Shown: positions 16,443 through 24,978, counted from the first letter of the stretch. The stretch: DNA of 64,000 nucleotides from Dietzia natronolimnaea (GCF_039525805.1 NZ_BAAAHZ010000014.1); one strand, 5' to 3'. Notes: a model not told the origin generated them from the letters alone. Program-made: numbers and translations.

Positions 16443-17471
16443 ATGCGCCTCGTCGTCACCGGGGGAGCCGGGTTCATCGGCGCCAACTTCGTCCACACCG
16501 TGGTCCGTGAGCACCCCCACGCCCACGTCACCGTGCTGGACGCCATGACCTACGCCGCCAATCGCGCGAGTCTGGCCGGATTCCCGTCGGATCGGGTCGA
16601 GCTGGTGGAGGCCGACTGCGCGGACCCCGCCGTCACCGACCGGCTCGTCGCGCAGCTCACGGGGCCTGACGACGCGGTAGTGCACTTCGCCGCCGAGAGC
16701 CACAACGACAACTCGCTCGCCACCCCGTGGCCGTTCGTGCACTCCAACATCGTGGGCACCTACGCCGTGCTCGAGGCCTGCCGCGGCCACGACGTGCGCC
16801 TGCACCACGTCTCGACCGACGAGGTCTACGGCGACCTCCAGCTGGACGATCCGGACAGGTTCACCCCGGCCACCGCGTACAACCCGTCGAGCCCGTACTC
16901 GGCCACCAAGGCGGGCGCGGACATGTTGGTGCGCGCGTGGGTCCGCAGCTTCGGTGTCCGCGCCACGATCAGCAACTGCTCCAACAACTACGGCCCGTTC
17001 CAGCACATCGAGAAGTTCATCCCGCGGCAGATCACCAACCTTCTCACCGGGCAGCGCCCCCGCCTCTACGGCAGTGGTGCCAATGTCCGGGACTGGATCC
17101 ACGTCGACGACCACAACTCGGCGGTCCTGCGGATCCTGGCACGAGGTGAGCTCGGGCGGACCTACCTCATCGGCGCCGACGGCGAGCACTCCAACCTGCA
17201 GGTCATGCAGATGATCTGCGAGCTGATGGGCGCCACCGCCACCGACGGCGACCCCGGCTTCGACCACGTCACCGACCGCCCCGGCCACGACCTGCGCTAC
17301 GCGATCGACGCCACCGCCACCCGCGAGGAGCTCGGGTGGGAGCCGCAGCACACGAACCTGCGGGACGGGCTGGCCCGGACCATCGAGTGGTACCGCGAGA
17401 ACCGCGACTGGTGGGAGCCGGTCAAGGAGAGCGTCGAGGCGAAGTACGCCCGGACGGAGAAGGTGCTGTGA
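16443..17471 (+). CDS. rmlB: dTDP-glucose 4,6-dehydratase
   Basis: 342-aa extended short-chain dehydrogenase converting dTDP-glucose to dTDP-4-keto-6-deoxyglucose, step 2 of dTDP-rhamnose synthesis. NAD motif GGAGFIG at the N-terminus, STDEVYGDL, and YSATKAG with the catalytic Tyr/Lys. The start is set by TAGGGT 7 nt upstream. The GTG of rmlA overlaps its stop by four bases (GTGA). Confidence 0.96.
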   Translation: MRLVVTGGAGFIGANFVHTVVREHPHAHVTVLDAMTYAANRASLAGFPSDRVELVEADCADPAVTDRLVAQLTGPDDAVVHFAAESHNDNSLATPWPFVHSNIVGTYAVLEACRGHDVRLHHVSTDEVYGDLQLDDPDRFTPATAYNPSSPYSATKAGADMLVRAWVRSFGVRATISNCSNNYGPFQHIEKFIPRQITNLLTGQRPRLYGSGANVRDWIHVDDHNSAVLRILARGELGRTYLIGADGEHSNLQVMQMICELMGATATDGDPGFDHVTDRPGHDLRYAIDATATREELGWEPQHTNLRDGLARTIEWYRENRDWWEPVKESVEAKYARTEKVL

Positions 17472-18349
17472 AGGGCATCGTCCTGGCCGGCGGCAGCGGC
17501 ACCCGTCTGCGCCCCCTCACTCTGGCCACCAGCAAGCAACTCATGCCGGTCTACGACAAGCCGATGATCTACTACCCGCTGTCCACGCTCATGCTGGCGG
17601 GCATCCGCGACATCCTGCTCATCACCACGCCCGAGGACGCGCCGCAGTTCCGGCGGCTCCTGGGCGACGGCAGCCAGTTCGGCATCACCCTGAGCTACGT
17701 CGAGCAGGCCGCCCCCGAGGGCCTGGCCCAGGCGTTCGTCCTGGGTGCGGACCACATCGGCGACGACCCGGTGGCGCTGATCCTGGGCGACAACATCTTC
17801 TACGGCCCCGGGATGGGAGCGCAGCTGCGACGGTTCGCCGACCTCGACGGCGGCGCCGTGTTCGCCTACCGCGTGTCCAACCCGGGCGACTACGGGGTGA
17901 TCGACTTCGACGCCGCCGGCCGCGCGATCAGCCTCGAGGAGAAGCCCGAGAACCCGTCCTCCGACTTCGCCGTCCCGGGCCTCTACTTCTACAGCGCCGA
18001 CGTGGTGGAGGTGGCGCGGAACCTCGAGAAGTCGCCGCGCGGGGAATACGAGATCACCGACGTCAACCGTCACTATCTCGAGGCCGGCCGCCTACAGGTC
18101 GAGGTGCTCCCGCGTGGAACCGCCTGGCTGGACACCGGCACCCACGACTCTCTGCTCGACGCGGGCAACTACGTCCGGACCATCGAGGACCGGCAGGGCC
18201 TGAAGATCGGCTGCCCGGAGGAGGTGGCGTGGCGGATGGGGTATCTCGACGACGACGAGCTCACCGACCGCGCCCACGACCTCAGGAAATCGGGGTACGG
18301 GGCCTACCTGCTCGACGTGCTCCGCCGCGAAAAGGGTCGGCAGTGGTGA
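17468..18349 (+). CDS. rmlA: Glucose-1-phosphate thymidylyltransferase
   Basis: 293-aa nucleotidyltransferase making dTDP-glucose from glucose-1-phosphate and dTTP. N-terminal KGIVLAGGSGTRLRPLT signature, then QLMPVYDKPMIYYPLSTLM, LILGDNIFYG and EEKPENP. Both ends overlap neighbours by GTGA (rmlB stop / rmlA start and rmlA stop / rmlD start), giving tight coupling. Confidence 0.97.
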   Translation: MKGIVLAGGSGTRLRPLTLATSKQLMPVYDKPMIYYPLSTLMLAGIRDILLITTPEDAPQFRRLLGDGSQFGITLSYVEQAAPEGLAQAFVLGADHIGDDPVALILGDNIFYGPGMGAQLRRFADLDGGAVFAYRVSNPGDYGVIDFDAAGRAISLEEKPENPSSDFAVPGLYFYSADVVEVARNLEKSPRGEYEITDVNRHYLEAGRLQVEVLPRGTAWLDTGTHDSLLDAGNYVRTIEDRQGLKIGCPEEVAWRMGYLDDDELTDRAHDLRKSGYGAYLLDVLRREKGRQW

Positions 18350-19407
18350 GCGGCGGCCCTCCGGGCGATCAGCCTGCACAGCCGCTCCCCCCGATGCACG
18401 CCCGCCTGAGCAGCGGTTCACGCGGGAGTGCAGAGGGGGGAGCGGCTGCAGAGGGGGCGGGCGAGCCCTTGCGCCCCGCCGGGCTGCCGCGGGTCCTCGT
18501 CACCGGCGGCGGCGGGCAGCTCGGGCACGCGCTCTCCGGGGTGGCCGACGCCCCGGGCCGTGACGAACTGGACATCACCGATCCCGCGTCGATGTCCGCC
18601 GCCCTGGACCGCTTCTCGCCGGAGGTGGTGATCAACGCGGCCGCGTACACCGATGTCGACGGCGCCGAAGCCGACGAGGCGGGGGCCCGGGCGATCAACA
18701 CCGTCGGCGCCGAGGAGCTCGCCGCAGCGTGCCGGGAGCGCGGAATCCGGATGGTCCACATCAGTACTGACTACGTCTTCTCCGGCGAGATCCCCGGAGG
18801 AGGTGACCCGACCACCGCTCCGTCGCTCGAGCCCACGGACCCGACAGCCCCCACCACGGCGTACGGGCGGACCAAGCTGGCGGGGGAGCGGGCTGTGCTG
18901 GCTTCGCACCCGGAAGCGACCGTCATCCGCACCGCGTGGCTCTACACCGGCCCGCAACGCGAGTCCCTCGGCCTGTCCGGCAGCGACTTCGTGGCCACCA
19001 TGGTCCGACTGGAGCGCGAGCGAGACACGCTCAACGTGGTCGACGACCAGTGGGGCTCGCCCACCTATACGCATGCCCTCGCCGGCGGTCTGCTGGAGAT
19101 GCTGGCCGCCGAGAGTGCCGGTCGGGTCGACACCCGAGGGCTCACCCTGCACGCGGCCGGAGGCGGGCGCGCGACGTGGTGGGAGCTCGCCCGCGAGGTG
19201 TTCAGCCGGTACGGCGCCGATCCGGACCGGGTCCGTCCCTGCCGTTCGGACGAGTTCCCACGCCCGGCACCGAGGCCGGCGTTCTCCGTGCTGTCCGATA
19301 CCTCGTGGCAGGCGGCGGGACTCTCACCGCTACCGGACTGGCGGGCCGACCTCACCAGCGCGATCGCCGAACACGCACGGGTCGCGCGCGGCGGAGGTGA
19401 CCGGTGA
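18346..19407 (+). CDS. rmlD: dTDP-4-dehydrorhamnose reductase
   Basis: 353-aa NAD(P)-dependent reductase, last step of dTDP-rhamnose synthesis. The conserved protein begins near residue 46 with RVLVTGGGGQLGHAL, followed by INAAAYTDVDGAE, ISTDYVFSG and TTAYGRTKLAGE (Tyr/Lys). GTG at 18346 overlaps the rmlA stop. The first ~45 residues are a Gly/Pro/Ser-rich extension encoded partly by a 70-nt hairpin repeat (18379-18448), so a palindromic element seems to have become part of the 5' end. No clear internal alternative start lies between the hairpin and the Rossmann motif. Confidence 0.93.
   Translation: MSGGPPGDQPAQPLPPMHARLSSGSRGSAEGGAAAEGAGEPLRPAGLPRVLVTGGGGQLGHALSGVADAPGRDELDITDPASMSAALDRFSPEVVINAAAYTDVDGAEADEAGARAINTVGAEELAAACRERGIRMVHISTDYVFSGEIPGGGDPTTAPSLEPTDPTAPTTAYGRTKLAGERAVLASHPEATVIRTAWLYTGPQRESLGLSGSDFVATMVRLERERDTLNVVDDQWGSPTYTHALAGGLLEMLAAESAGRVDTRGLTLHAAGGGRATWWELAREVFSRYGADPDRVRPCRSDEFPRPAPRPAFSVLSDTSWQAAGLSPLPDWRADLTSAIAEHARVARGGGDR
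18379..18448. repeat. Palindromic repeat A1 (70-nt hairpin at the 5' end of rmlD)
   Basis: Two 27-nt arms (CAGCCGCTCCCCCC-GA-TGCACGCCCGC and its complement; three mismatches) around a 16-nt loop containing GAGCAGCGGTTCAC. The loop and flank recur at 53596-53659, where the stem sequence differs but still pairs partly. Confidence 0.8.
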
Positions 19408-19429
19408 GGCGACCGGCAACCCTGCGCGC

Positions 19430-19999
19430 ATGACCCATCCGCGCTTCGGTCCACGCCTCCGCCGCGCGGCCCTCGCGGCAGGTGCGATCGGCATCACCAC
19501 CGCCCTCGCCCTCACCGCCTGGGGCGTGTACCTGCTGCAGCCCCGCGGGGAGGATCCGGTCCGCGCCGACGCCGTGGTCATGCTCGCCGGCGCGGATGAC
19601 GGACGGCACGCCTATGCCCGAGACCTGGTGGAGGCGGGGTACGCCGACACGCTGCTGGTGTCCAACCCGGGTGGCGACTCCGAGCGCAGGGCCCGCCGGC
19701 TGTGCACCGGCGCGGATCGCCCCGACGGGGCCGAGGTGGTGTGCTTCGCCCCCGAGCCACGGACGACGTGGGGGGAGGCCCACGCGGTCGCCGCGATCGC
19801 GCGGGCCCGGGGCTGGGAGCGCATTCTCGTCGTCACCAATCGTCCGCACACACTGCGGGCCGGTCGGTGGATGCGCGCCGCCACCGGAATGGAGGTGCGG
19901 ATGACGCCGATCGAGCGCATCGACTGGCCCATGCTCCCGGTTCACCTGGTCTGGGAGATCGCGGGGTTCGCCAAGGGCCGGGTCAACGGTCACTGGTAG
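19430..19999 (+). CDS. DUF218 / YdcF-like membrane-anchored protein
   Basis: 189-aa protein with an N-terminal membrane anchor (AALAAGAIGITTALALTAWGVYLL, about 12-35) and a DUF218 domain: ADAVVMLAGADDGRHAYARDL, later TTWGEAHAVAAIARARGW and ILVVTNRPHTLRAGRWM. The family (YdcF, SanA, ElyC) acts at the envelope. ATG at 19430 puts the anchor at the N-terminus; an in-frame GTG at 19397 overlapping rmlD is possible. Next to the rhamnose genes, a cell-envelope job is plausible. Confidence 0.75.
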   Translation: MTHPRFGPRLRRAALAAGAIGITTALALTAWGVYLLQPRGEDPVRADAVVMLAGADDGRHAYARDLVEAGYADTLLVSNPGGDSERRARRLCTGADRPDGAEVVCFAPEPRTTWGEAHAVAAIARARGWERILVVTNRPHTLRAGRWMRAATGMEVRMTPIERIDWPMLPVHLVWEIAGFAKGRVNGHW

Positions 20000-20083
20000 C
20001 GGCGACTGGTAGCGGCGACTGGTGGCGGCCGTTGTTGGCGGCCGTTGGTGGCGGCCGTTGTTGGCGGCCGTAGATGGCGCCAG
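19993..20083. repeat. 13-bp tandem repeat, seven units
   Basis: Seven degenerate 13-bp units running from CTGGTAGCGGCGA to TTGTTGGCGGCCG. The first unit overlaps the TAG of the DUF218 gene, and the array fills the gap to the convergent MpaB-like gene. No spacers and no strong hairpin. Confidence 0.85.
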
Positions 20084-20103
20084 TGCGCGGACCGGGTCGC
20101 GGG

Positions 20104-20970
20104 TCAGGCGGGTCGCGCTCGCATGGCGGACGGCGCGGCGATGGGTGCGCGGGTGGTGAGCATCGGAGCCCCCAGCCCCTCGTGGGCCCTCGAGATCCGG
20201 CCGAAGACGGCGGTGCGGTCCATGGGGCGGTGCGGCAGGTCGAGAGCCCGACGCACGTCGGAGGGGACGAGACTGGCGGCGGCGTGGACCACCGTGATGC
20301 ACGAGCGGTGGGCGGTGACGGACGTTCCGACGAGCCCCTTGCACGCGCGAGCCGTCTCGCGGAGCCGGGTCGCGGCCCGCTGACCAGCGGAGGTCGCACG
20401 GGCGCGGTCCCGGGAGGAACGGAGCAGCTGCTCGAGTTCGCGGACGGTCGTGGGCGAGACGCGGCAGCCGTGCAGGTGCCCGATGCCGGCCGTCTGGCTG
20501 ACGTATCGGTCGGACTCGGCCGGGGTGAGCGGCCGCGCCGCGAAGCGCTGGTACGCGGCGAGGAGTGCCCACGTGATGGCGGCGTGCGCCCACTCCATGA
20601 GCTCCGGATCCGAACCGTAGTAGTACTGGCCGTGCTCGGTGGTGCCGGAGAAGGTGGAGCGGTCGCGGTGTGAGTTCTCGATCGTCACCATGGCGTCGTC
20701 GACCGTGCCGAACGTGGTGATCTCGATGAGGTCGTGCAGGTAGCCGTCCGCGGACCAGGGGTTCTCGACCGCGTCAGCGGCGGTGAGCGCGGCCGCGAAG
20801 GCGGGGTTGGCGGCCAGCATGAGCAGTCCGGTGGTCACGCCGATCGGGGTGGCCGCGTCGCCGTGGACACGCCAGATCGGGTCGCCCGGGTGGAACCAGC
20901 GGGGCCCCGGGATGTCGAGGATCGAGCACACGGGGGTGTCCGCCGCACCGCGTGGATCAAGTGGTGACAT
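20104..20970 (-). CDS. Oxygenase MpaB-family (DUF2236) protein
   Basis: 288-aa protein of the MpaB/rubber-oxygenase-like family. It has PIWRVHGDAATPIGVTTGLL near residues 30-50, LMLAANPAF, HRDRSTFSG, ELMEWAHAAITWALLAAYQRF and, centrally, TPAESDRYV. Family members are mostly uncharacterised oxygenases or haem-binding proteins, so the reaction is unknown. ATG at 20970 gives the usual N-terminus. Convergent with the DUF218 gene and divergent from the SDR gene. Confidence 0.75.
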   Translation of the reverse strand: MSPLDPRGAADTPVCSILDIPGPRWFHPGDPIWRVHGDAATPIGVTTGLLMLAANPAFAAALTAADAVENPWSADGYLHDLIEITTFGTVDDAMVTIENSHRDRSTFSGTTEHGQYYYGSDPELMEWAHAAITWALLAAYQRFAARPLTPAESDRYVSQTAGIGHLHGCRVSPTTVRELEQLLRSSRDRARATSAGQRAATRLRETARACKGLVGTSVTAHRSCITVVHAAASLVPSDVRRALDLPHRPMDRTAVFGRISRAHEGLGAPMLTTRAPIAAPSAMRARPA

Positions 20971-21164
20971 GGGCACGCCCTGGGGTAGTTGCGCCGTGCG
21001 TGACGGCCGGTTGAGTCCTGACGACGACTGTAACTCCCGTCCCGCCCGTCGGCCGGTATTCCCTGGGGGCGGGCTGAGAAAATCCCGTGAACGTATGACG
21101 GGGACACGGCCTCTAGGCTGGCAGTGCACACCCGAGAGCCCCGAACCGCACCAGGAGACGACAC

Positions 21165-21971
21165 GTGAGCCCTTCCCCCCTTCCCGCCCCCCGCACCGGC
21201 CCCGTCGTCCCCGACCGCTTCGCGGGCAGGACCGCTCTCGTCACCGGCGCCAGCCGTGGGATCGGTCTGGGGATCGCGCGGCGACTGCTGTCCGAGGGTG
21301 CGTCCGTGGTGATCACCGCCCGCGGGCAGGAGGGCCTCGACGAGGCGGTCGCCGAACTGGGTGCGCCGGACCGGGTGCTCGCGGTGGCGGGGAAGTCCGA
21401 CGACGACGATCACCAGCGCGAGGTGGTGGCCCGGGCCGAGGAGGCGTTCGGGCCGGTGGACCTGCTGGTCAACAACACCGGCATCAATCCCGTCTTCGGT
21501 CGGACGGTCGACGTGGACCTGGCGGCCGCCCGCAAGATCACCGAGGTCAACGCACTGGGCACCCTGGCGTGGACGCAGAAGGTCTATCACTCGGGTCTCG
21601 GTGAGCGCGGCGGGGCGGTGGTCAACGTGGCCTCGATCGCGGGACTGGCACCCTCGCCGGGCATCGGGTGGTACGGCGCCACCAAGGCACTGGTCATGCG
21701 CCTGACGCAGGAACTCGCGGTGGAGGTCGGCCCCGCCGTCCGCGTCAACGCGGTGGCGCCGGGGGTGGTCAAGACACGATTCGCCGAGGCCCTCTACTCC
21801 GGCCGCGAGGAGCAGATGTCCGCGGCACTGCCGGCGGGCCGGTTGGGGGTGCCGGACGACATCGCCGGCCCGGTGTCGTTCCTGCTCTCCGACGACGCCC
21901 ACTGGATCACCGGGCAGACGCTCGTCGTGGACGGCGGGGCGCACATCGTCGGCGCGGGACTGCAGGGCTGA
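21165..21971 (+). CDS. SDR-family NAD(P)-dependent oxidoreductase
   Basis: 268-aa classical short-chain dehydrogenase/reductase with a full motif set: TALVTGASRGIGLGIA (cofactor), LLVNNTGINP, catalytic Ser in NVASIAG, Tyr/Lys in WYGATKALVM, and C-terminal VDGGAHIVG. It resembles FabG-like 3-oxoacyl reductases, but the substrate cannot be assigned. GTG at 21165 follows AGGAGACGACAC. The LpqN-like gene starts one nt after its stop. Confidence 0.88.
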   Translation: MSPSPLPAPRTGPVVPDRFAGRTALVTGASRGIGLGIARRLLSEGASVVITARGQEGLDEAVAELGAPDRVLAVAGKSDDDDHQREVVARAEEAFGPVDLLVNNTGINPVFGRTVDVDLAAARKITEVNALGTLAWTQKVYHSGLGERGGAVVNVASIAGLAPSPGIGWYGATKALVMRLTQELAVEVGPAVRVNAVAPGVVKTRFAEALYSGREEQMSAALPAGRLGVPDDIAGPVSFLLSDDAHWITGQTLVVDGGAHIVGAGLQG

Positions 21972-21972
21972 C

Positions 21973-22524
21973 ATGGCCTCCATCCAGGAGTTCTGCGCCT
22001 CGACCGGCCGCTCGCTCGAGGCGAGCCCCCCGATGGCGGTGGCCGCGCAACCGCTGACGTGGGTGGACAACCCGCCGTGGCAGCGGATCGAGTCGCCGGA
22101 GCCGTCGGCGGTGATCTACGTGGACCCGGGGGCCCACCGCGACGGCTTCTCGCCCAACGCCGTGGCCACCTGCGCCCGCGTGGCGCCCGCGATGTCCACC
22201 GACGACGCGGTGACCATGATCGTCGACACCGCGGAGGTCCTGTCCGACTGGACGGTGCTGGAGGAGGTCGCGGGCGAGGGGGACGAGGACGCCGGCGCCG
22301 TACGCAGCATCTACCGCTACCTCCGCGGCACCTACACGGCCGAGCCCGGCGAGATGGCCACCTCGAGCCTGATCGTGGGATGGAGCGACGACGAGGCGAC
22401 CTATGTCTTCCAGTTCGTCGTGACCGGGTGGCGCGAGGACGCGGCCCTGCACGACTCGGCGATGGACTGCCTGCTGATCGGGGAGTGGACGGCAGGCCAG
22501 ATCGTCGGCGCCATGAGGGGTTGA
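21973..22524 (+). CDS. LpqN/LpqT-like protein
   Basis: 183-aa protein resembling the mycobacterial LpqN/LpqT domain (PLTWVDNPPWQRIES, AVIYVDPGAHRDGFSPNAV, TYVFQFVVTGWREDAA). It lacks a signal peptide and lipobox, unlike LpqN itself, so it is probably cytosolic, with an N-terminal helix (MASIQEFCASTG). Co-transcribed with the SDR gene (1-nt gap). Function unknown. Confidence 0.55.
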   Translation: MASIQEFCASTGRSLEASPPMAVAAQPLTWVDNPPWQRIESPEPSAVIYVDPGAHRDGFSPNAVATCARVAPAMSTDDAVTMIVDTAEVLSDWTVLEEVAGEGDEDAGAVRSIYRYLRGTYTAEPGEMATSSLIVGWSDDEATYVFQFVVTGWREDAALHDSAMDCLLIGEWTAGQIVGAMRG

Positions 22525-22553
22525 CGCACTCGGGCGGCCGCGGCGTGTCCCGC

Positions 22554-22559
22554 TAGGGT
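22554..22559 (+). promoter_or_regulatory. -10 hexamer of rmlC
   Basis: TAGGGT. The expected transcription start is near 22567, leaving a leader of about 35 nt before the preferred rmlC GTG at 22602. Confidence 0.45.
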
Positions 22560-22601
22560 GGGCGGGATCGAAGTCAGGTGACCAGGAAGGCGGGACCGCC
22601 G

Positions 22602-23261
22602 GTGCAGCTACGCGAGCTGAGTGTGACGGGGGCGTGGGAGATCACCCCCCGCCGGATCTCGGACGACCGCGGGGTCTTCCACGAGGCGTTCACCGACCCG
22701 ACCTTCCGCCGCCTGACCGGGCACCGTTTCGACCTCGCACAGGTCAACGTGTCGGTCTCGGGGGAGGGGGTCCTGCGCGGCCTGCACTACGCCGACGTGC
22801 CGCCCGGGCAGGCCAAGTACGTGATGTGCCCGTCCGGAACGGTGTTCGACGTCGTGGTGGACGTGCGGGTGGGGTCGCCCACGTTCGGCGAGTGGTCCGG
22901 GGTGGTCCTCGATTCGAGCGACCAGCGGGCGATCTACGTCCCCGAGGGCGTGGCGCACGGATTCCTCTCGCTGGAGCCGCAGTCCACGATCATGTACCTG
23001 TGCTCGGAGGGGTGGCGACCGGGTGCCGAGCACGCGGTGGACGCGTTCGACTCCCACATCGCGATCGACTGGCCCTCCGTCGCGCTCGACGGCACCCCGA
23101 TCACGCACGTGATGAGCCAGAAGGACCGCGACGCCCCGAGTCTGCTCGACGTCGCGGCCGCGGGGCGCCTGCCGCGATGGGAGGACTGCGAGGCTCACGT
23201 GGAGCGTCTGCGCGAGGCCACCGCGCGGGTGGACGAGGAGTGGCGCCCGGACGCGGACTGA
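22602..23261 (+). CDS. rmlC: dTDP-4-dehydrorhamnose 3,5-epimerase
   Basis: 219-aa cupin-type epimerase, step 3 of dTDP-rhamnose synthesis. DDRGVFHEAF, catalytic His in LRGLHYADVPPGQAKYV, and VPEGVAHGFLSLE are clear. GTG at 22602 is chosen because QLRELSVTGAWEITP then aligns with the usual N-terminus and AGGAAGG lies upstream; GTG at 22578 would add eight residues. It completes the rmlB-A-D set but is 3.2 kb away under its own promoter. Confidence 0.94.
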   Translation: MQLRELSVTGAWEITPRRISDDRGVFHEAFTDPTFRRLTGHRFDLAQVNVSVSGEGVLRGLHYADVPPGQAKYVMCPSGTVFDVVVDVRVGSPTFGEWSGVVLDSSDQRAIYVPEGVAHGFLSLEPQSTIMYLCSEGWRPGAEHAVDAFDSHIAIDWPSVALDGTPITHVMSQKDRDAPSLLDVAAAGRLPRWEDCEAHVERLREATARVDEEWRPDAD

Positions 23262-23262
23262 C

Positions 23263-23278
23263 ATACCCTAGGGGGTAT
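23263..23278. promoter_or_regulatory. CsoR/CstR-type operator-like palindrome
   Basis: ATACCC-TAGG-GGGTAT: 6-bp arms around a GC-rich centre, the general form of operators for the CsoR/RcnR/CstR/FrmR repressors. It starts 2 nt after the rmlC stop and 46 bp before the small cysteine protein. Confidence 0.5.
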
Positions 23279-23323
23279 CGAACGACGCCCTGTCGGGTCG
23301 AGAACCCCATGAAGGAGGACGCC

Positions 23324-23458
23324 ATGTGTTATCCCGTCGCCTGTTCCGTCTGCGGCAAGACCACCTGGGACGGCTGTGGTCAGCACGTCGACCAGGTCAA
23401 GGCGGCCGTGCCCGCCGAGAAGTGGTGTGGAGGCGAGCACCCGGTCCCGGCTCGATAA
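23324..23458 (+). CDS. Small cysteine-rich protein (44 aa)
   Basis: MCYPVACSVCGKTTWDGCGQ at the N-terminus, ending EKWCGGEHPVPAR. Five cysteines, including C-x-x-C and G-C-G-x-H. The CGKTTWxGCGxHV block belongs, as I recall, to a widespread family of tiny proteins without assigned function. ATG at 23324 has AAGGAGGA at ideal spacing; an upstream ATG at 23309 would swallow that site. A CsoR-like palindrome just upstream suggests metal or reactive-sulfur control. The pattern would allow zinc or copper binding. Confidence 0.78.
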   Translation: MCYPVACSVCGKTTWDGCGQHVDQVKAAVPAEKWCGGEHPVPAR

Positions 23459-23607
23459 CCCCCGGCCCGGTAGTCCCGGCGAGGTGGCCCCGGGGCGCCG
23501 CGGTCCCGACCTCCATCGGGGGCGTCGGTCCCCACTCCCGCGCCACGGACCCGTCCGGCGGGGTAGAACCGGGGGACACGCACTCGTCGTCCCTCCCGGA
23601 GGCCCCA

Positions 23608-24384
23608 GTGAGCACCCCGTACGTCCTCGTCGAGCGCAGCGGTCCGATCGCGCGCGTAACCCTCGACCGGCCCGAGCGCCGCAACCCCCTGTCGTTGCGG
23701 ATGATGCGCGAGGCCACCGCCGCCATCCGCGACCTCGGTGACGACCCGTCGTGCGGCGTGGTGGTGGTGACCGGGTCGGGCCCGGCGCTGTCCGCCGGGC
23801 ACGAGATCGGCGAGATGATCGACCGCACCCTCGACGAGGAGCGTGAGGTCTTCGACACCTGCGTCGAGCTCATGGAGTCGATCCAGGCCATCCGCCAGCC
23901 CGTGATCGCGGAGGTGCAGGGCCACGCCGTCGCCGCCGGGTGTCAGCTCGTGGCGACCTGCGACCTCGCAGTGGCCGTCGACACCGCGAGGTTCGGCACC
24001 CCGGGCGTGAAGATCGGCCTGTTCTGCTCGACCCCCATGGTGGCGGTCTCGCGGAACATCGGCCGCAAGCGCGCACTCCAGATGCTCCTGACCGGTGAGA
24101 CGATCGACGCCGCCACCGCGGTCGAGTGGGGCCTGGTCAACGAGGCGGTCCCCGCCGACCGGCTCCGGGCCCGTGTCGACGAGCTGGCCACCCGCATCGC
24201 CGACGCCAGCCCGTTGACCCTGCAGATCGGCAAGCAGGCCTTCTACCGGCAGATCGACCTCCCGCAGGGCGAGGCCTACCGCGAGATGGCCGAGACCATG
24301 GCCACCAACGCGGTCACGTGCGACGCGCAGGAGGGCATGACCGCGTTCCTGGACAAGCGCGCCCCGCAGTGGCGCGGCGAGTGA
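23608..24384 (+). CDS. Enoyl-CoA hydratase/isomerase family protein (crotonase)
   Basis: 258-aa crotonase-fold protein: VTLDRPERRNPLSLRMM, oxyanion-hole region ALSAGHEIGEM, QGHAVAAGCQLVATCDLAVA and FGTPGVKIGLFCSTP. The residue pattern resembles ECHDC3-type members rather than a classical beta-oxidation hydratase, since the usual GAD/catalytic Glu pair is replaced around AAGCQL. GTG at 23608 follows CGGAGG. Substrate unknown. Confidence 0.85.
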   Translation: MSTPYVLVERSGPIARVTLDRPERRNPLSLRMMREATAAIRDLGDDPSCGVVVVTGSGPALSAGHEIGEMIDRTLDEEREVFDTCVELMESIQAIRQPVIAEVQGHAVAAGCQLVATCDLAVAVDTARFGTPGVKIGLFCSTPMVAVSRNIGRKRALQMLLTGETIDAATAVEWGLVNEAVPADRLRARVDELATRIADASPLTLQIGKQAFYRQIDLPQGEAYREMAETMATNAVTCDAQEGMTAFLDKRAPQWRGE

Positions 24385-24443
24385 CGCCCGCCCGGGTGTT
24401 CCGCGCGGTGACCTGCCGGGCCGTCGTCGTGGGGGCCTCCCAC

Positions 24444-24449
24444 TAGGAT
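24444..24449 (+). promoter_or_regulatory. Leaderless -10 hexamer of the phosphatase gene
   Basis: TAGGAT ends 7 nt before the ATG at 24457; no ribosome site lies between. Confidence 0.55.
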
Positions 24450-24456
24450 CTGCGCC

Positions 24457-24978
24457 ATGGCGATCTCGGTGATGACGGTCTGTACCGGCAACATGTGTCG
24501 GTCACCGCTGGCCGAGCGGCTGCTCTCCGTGCGAGCCGCGCACGCGGGTCTCGACGTGGTCGCGGATTCCGCGGGGACGAGGGCGGTCAACGGTGTGGCG
24601 ATCCACCCCGAGACCCGCCGGGTACTCGGGGCCCACGGCGGCGACGCCGAGGGTTTCGCCTCCCGTCTGCTCACGCCGCGACTCCTGCAGGGTCACGATC
24701 TGGTCCTCACCGCGACACGGGCCCACCGTGACGCCGTGCAGGAGATGGCCCCGCTGCTGTGGAAGAAGACCTACACGCTGCTGGAGGCGGCCCACCTCGC
24801 CGACGCCGACCGGGCGCTGACCCTCGCGGGGCTGGCGCGGGCCCGACTCGGCGTGGACACCGACGACCCGGCGTGGGACATCGAGGACCCGATCGGCCGC
24901 GAGCCCGAGGTCTTCGACCGGACCGGGGCGCAGATCAGCCACGCGGTCGACTCGATCGTCGATCTCCTGGCCCGCTAG
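24457..24978 (+). CDS. Low-molecular-weight protein-tyrosine phosphatase
   Basis: 173-aa LMW-PTP. Active-site P-loop C-x5-R is near the N-terminus (VCTGNMCRSPLAERLL) and the general-acid Asp is in IEDPIGR near residue 147. Secreted or cytosolic homologues in mycobacteria (PtpA type) act on phosphotyrosine; arsenate-reductase-like relatives are less likely given DPIG. Apparently leaderless. Its stop overlaps the stop of the small membrane protein on the other strand. Confidence 0.9.
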   Translation: MAISVMTVCTGNMCRSPLAERLLSVRAAHAGLDVVADSAGTRAVNGVAIHPETRRVLGAHGGDAEGFASRLLTPRLLQGHDLVLTATRAHRDAVQEMAPLLWKKTYTLLEAAHLADADRALTLAGLARARLGVDTDDPAWDIEDPIGREPEVFDRTGAQISHAVDSIVDLLAR

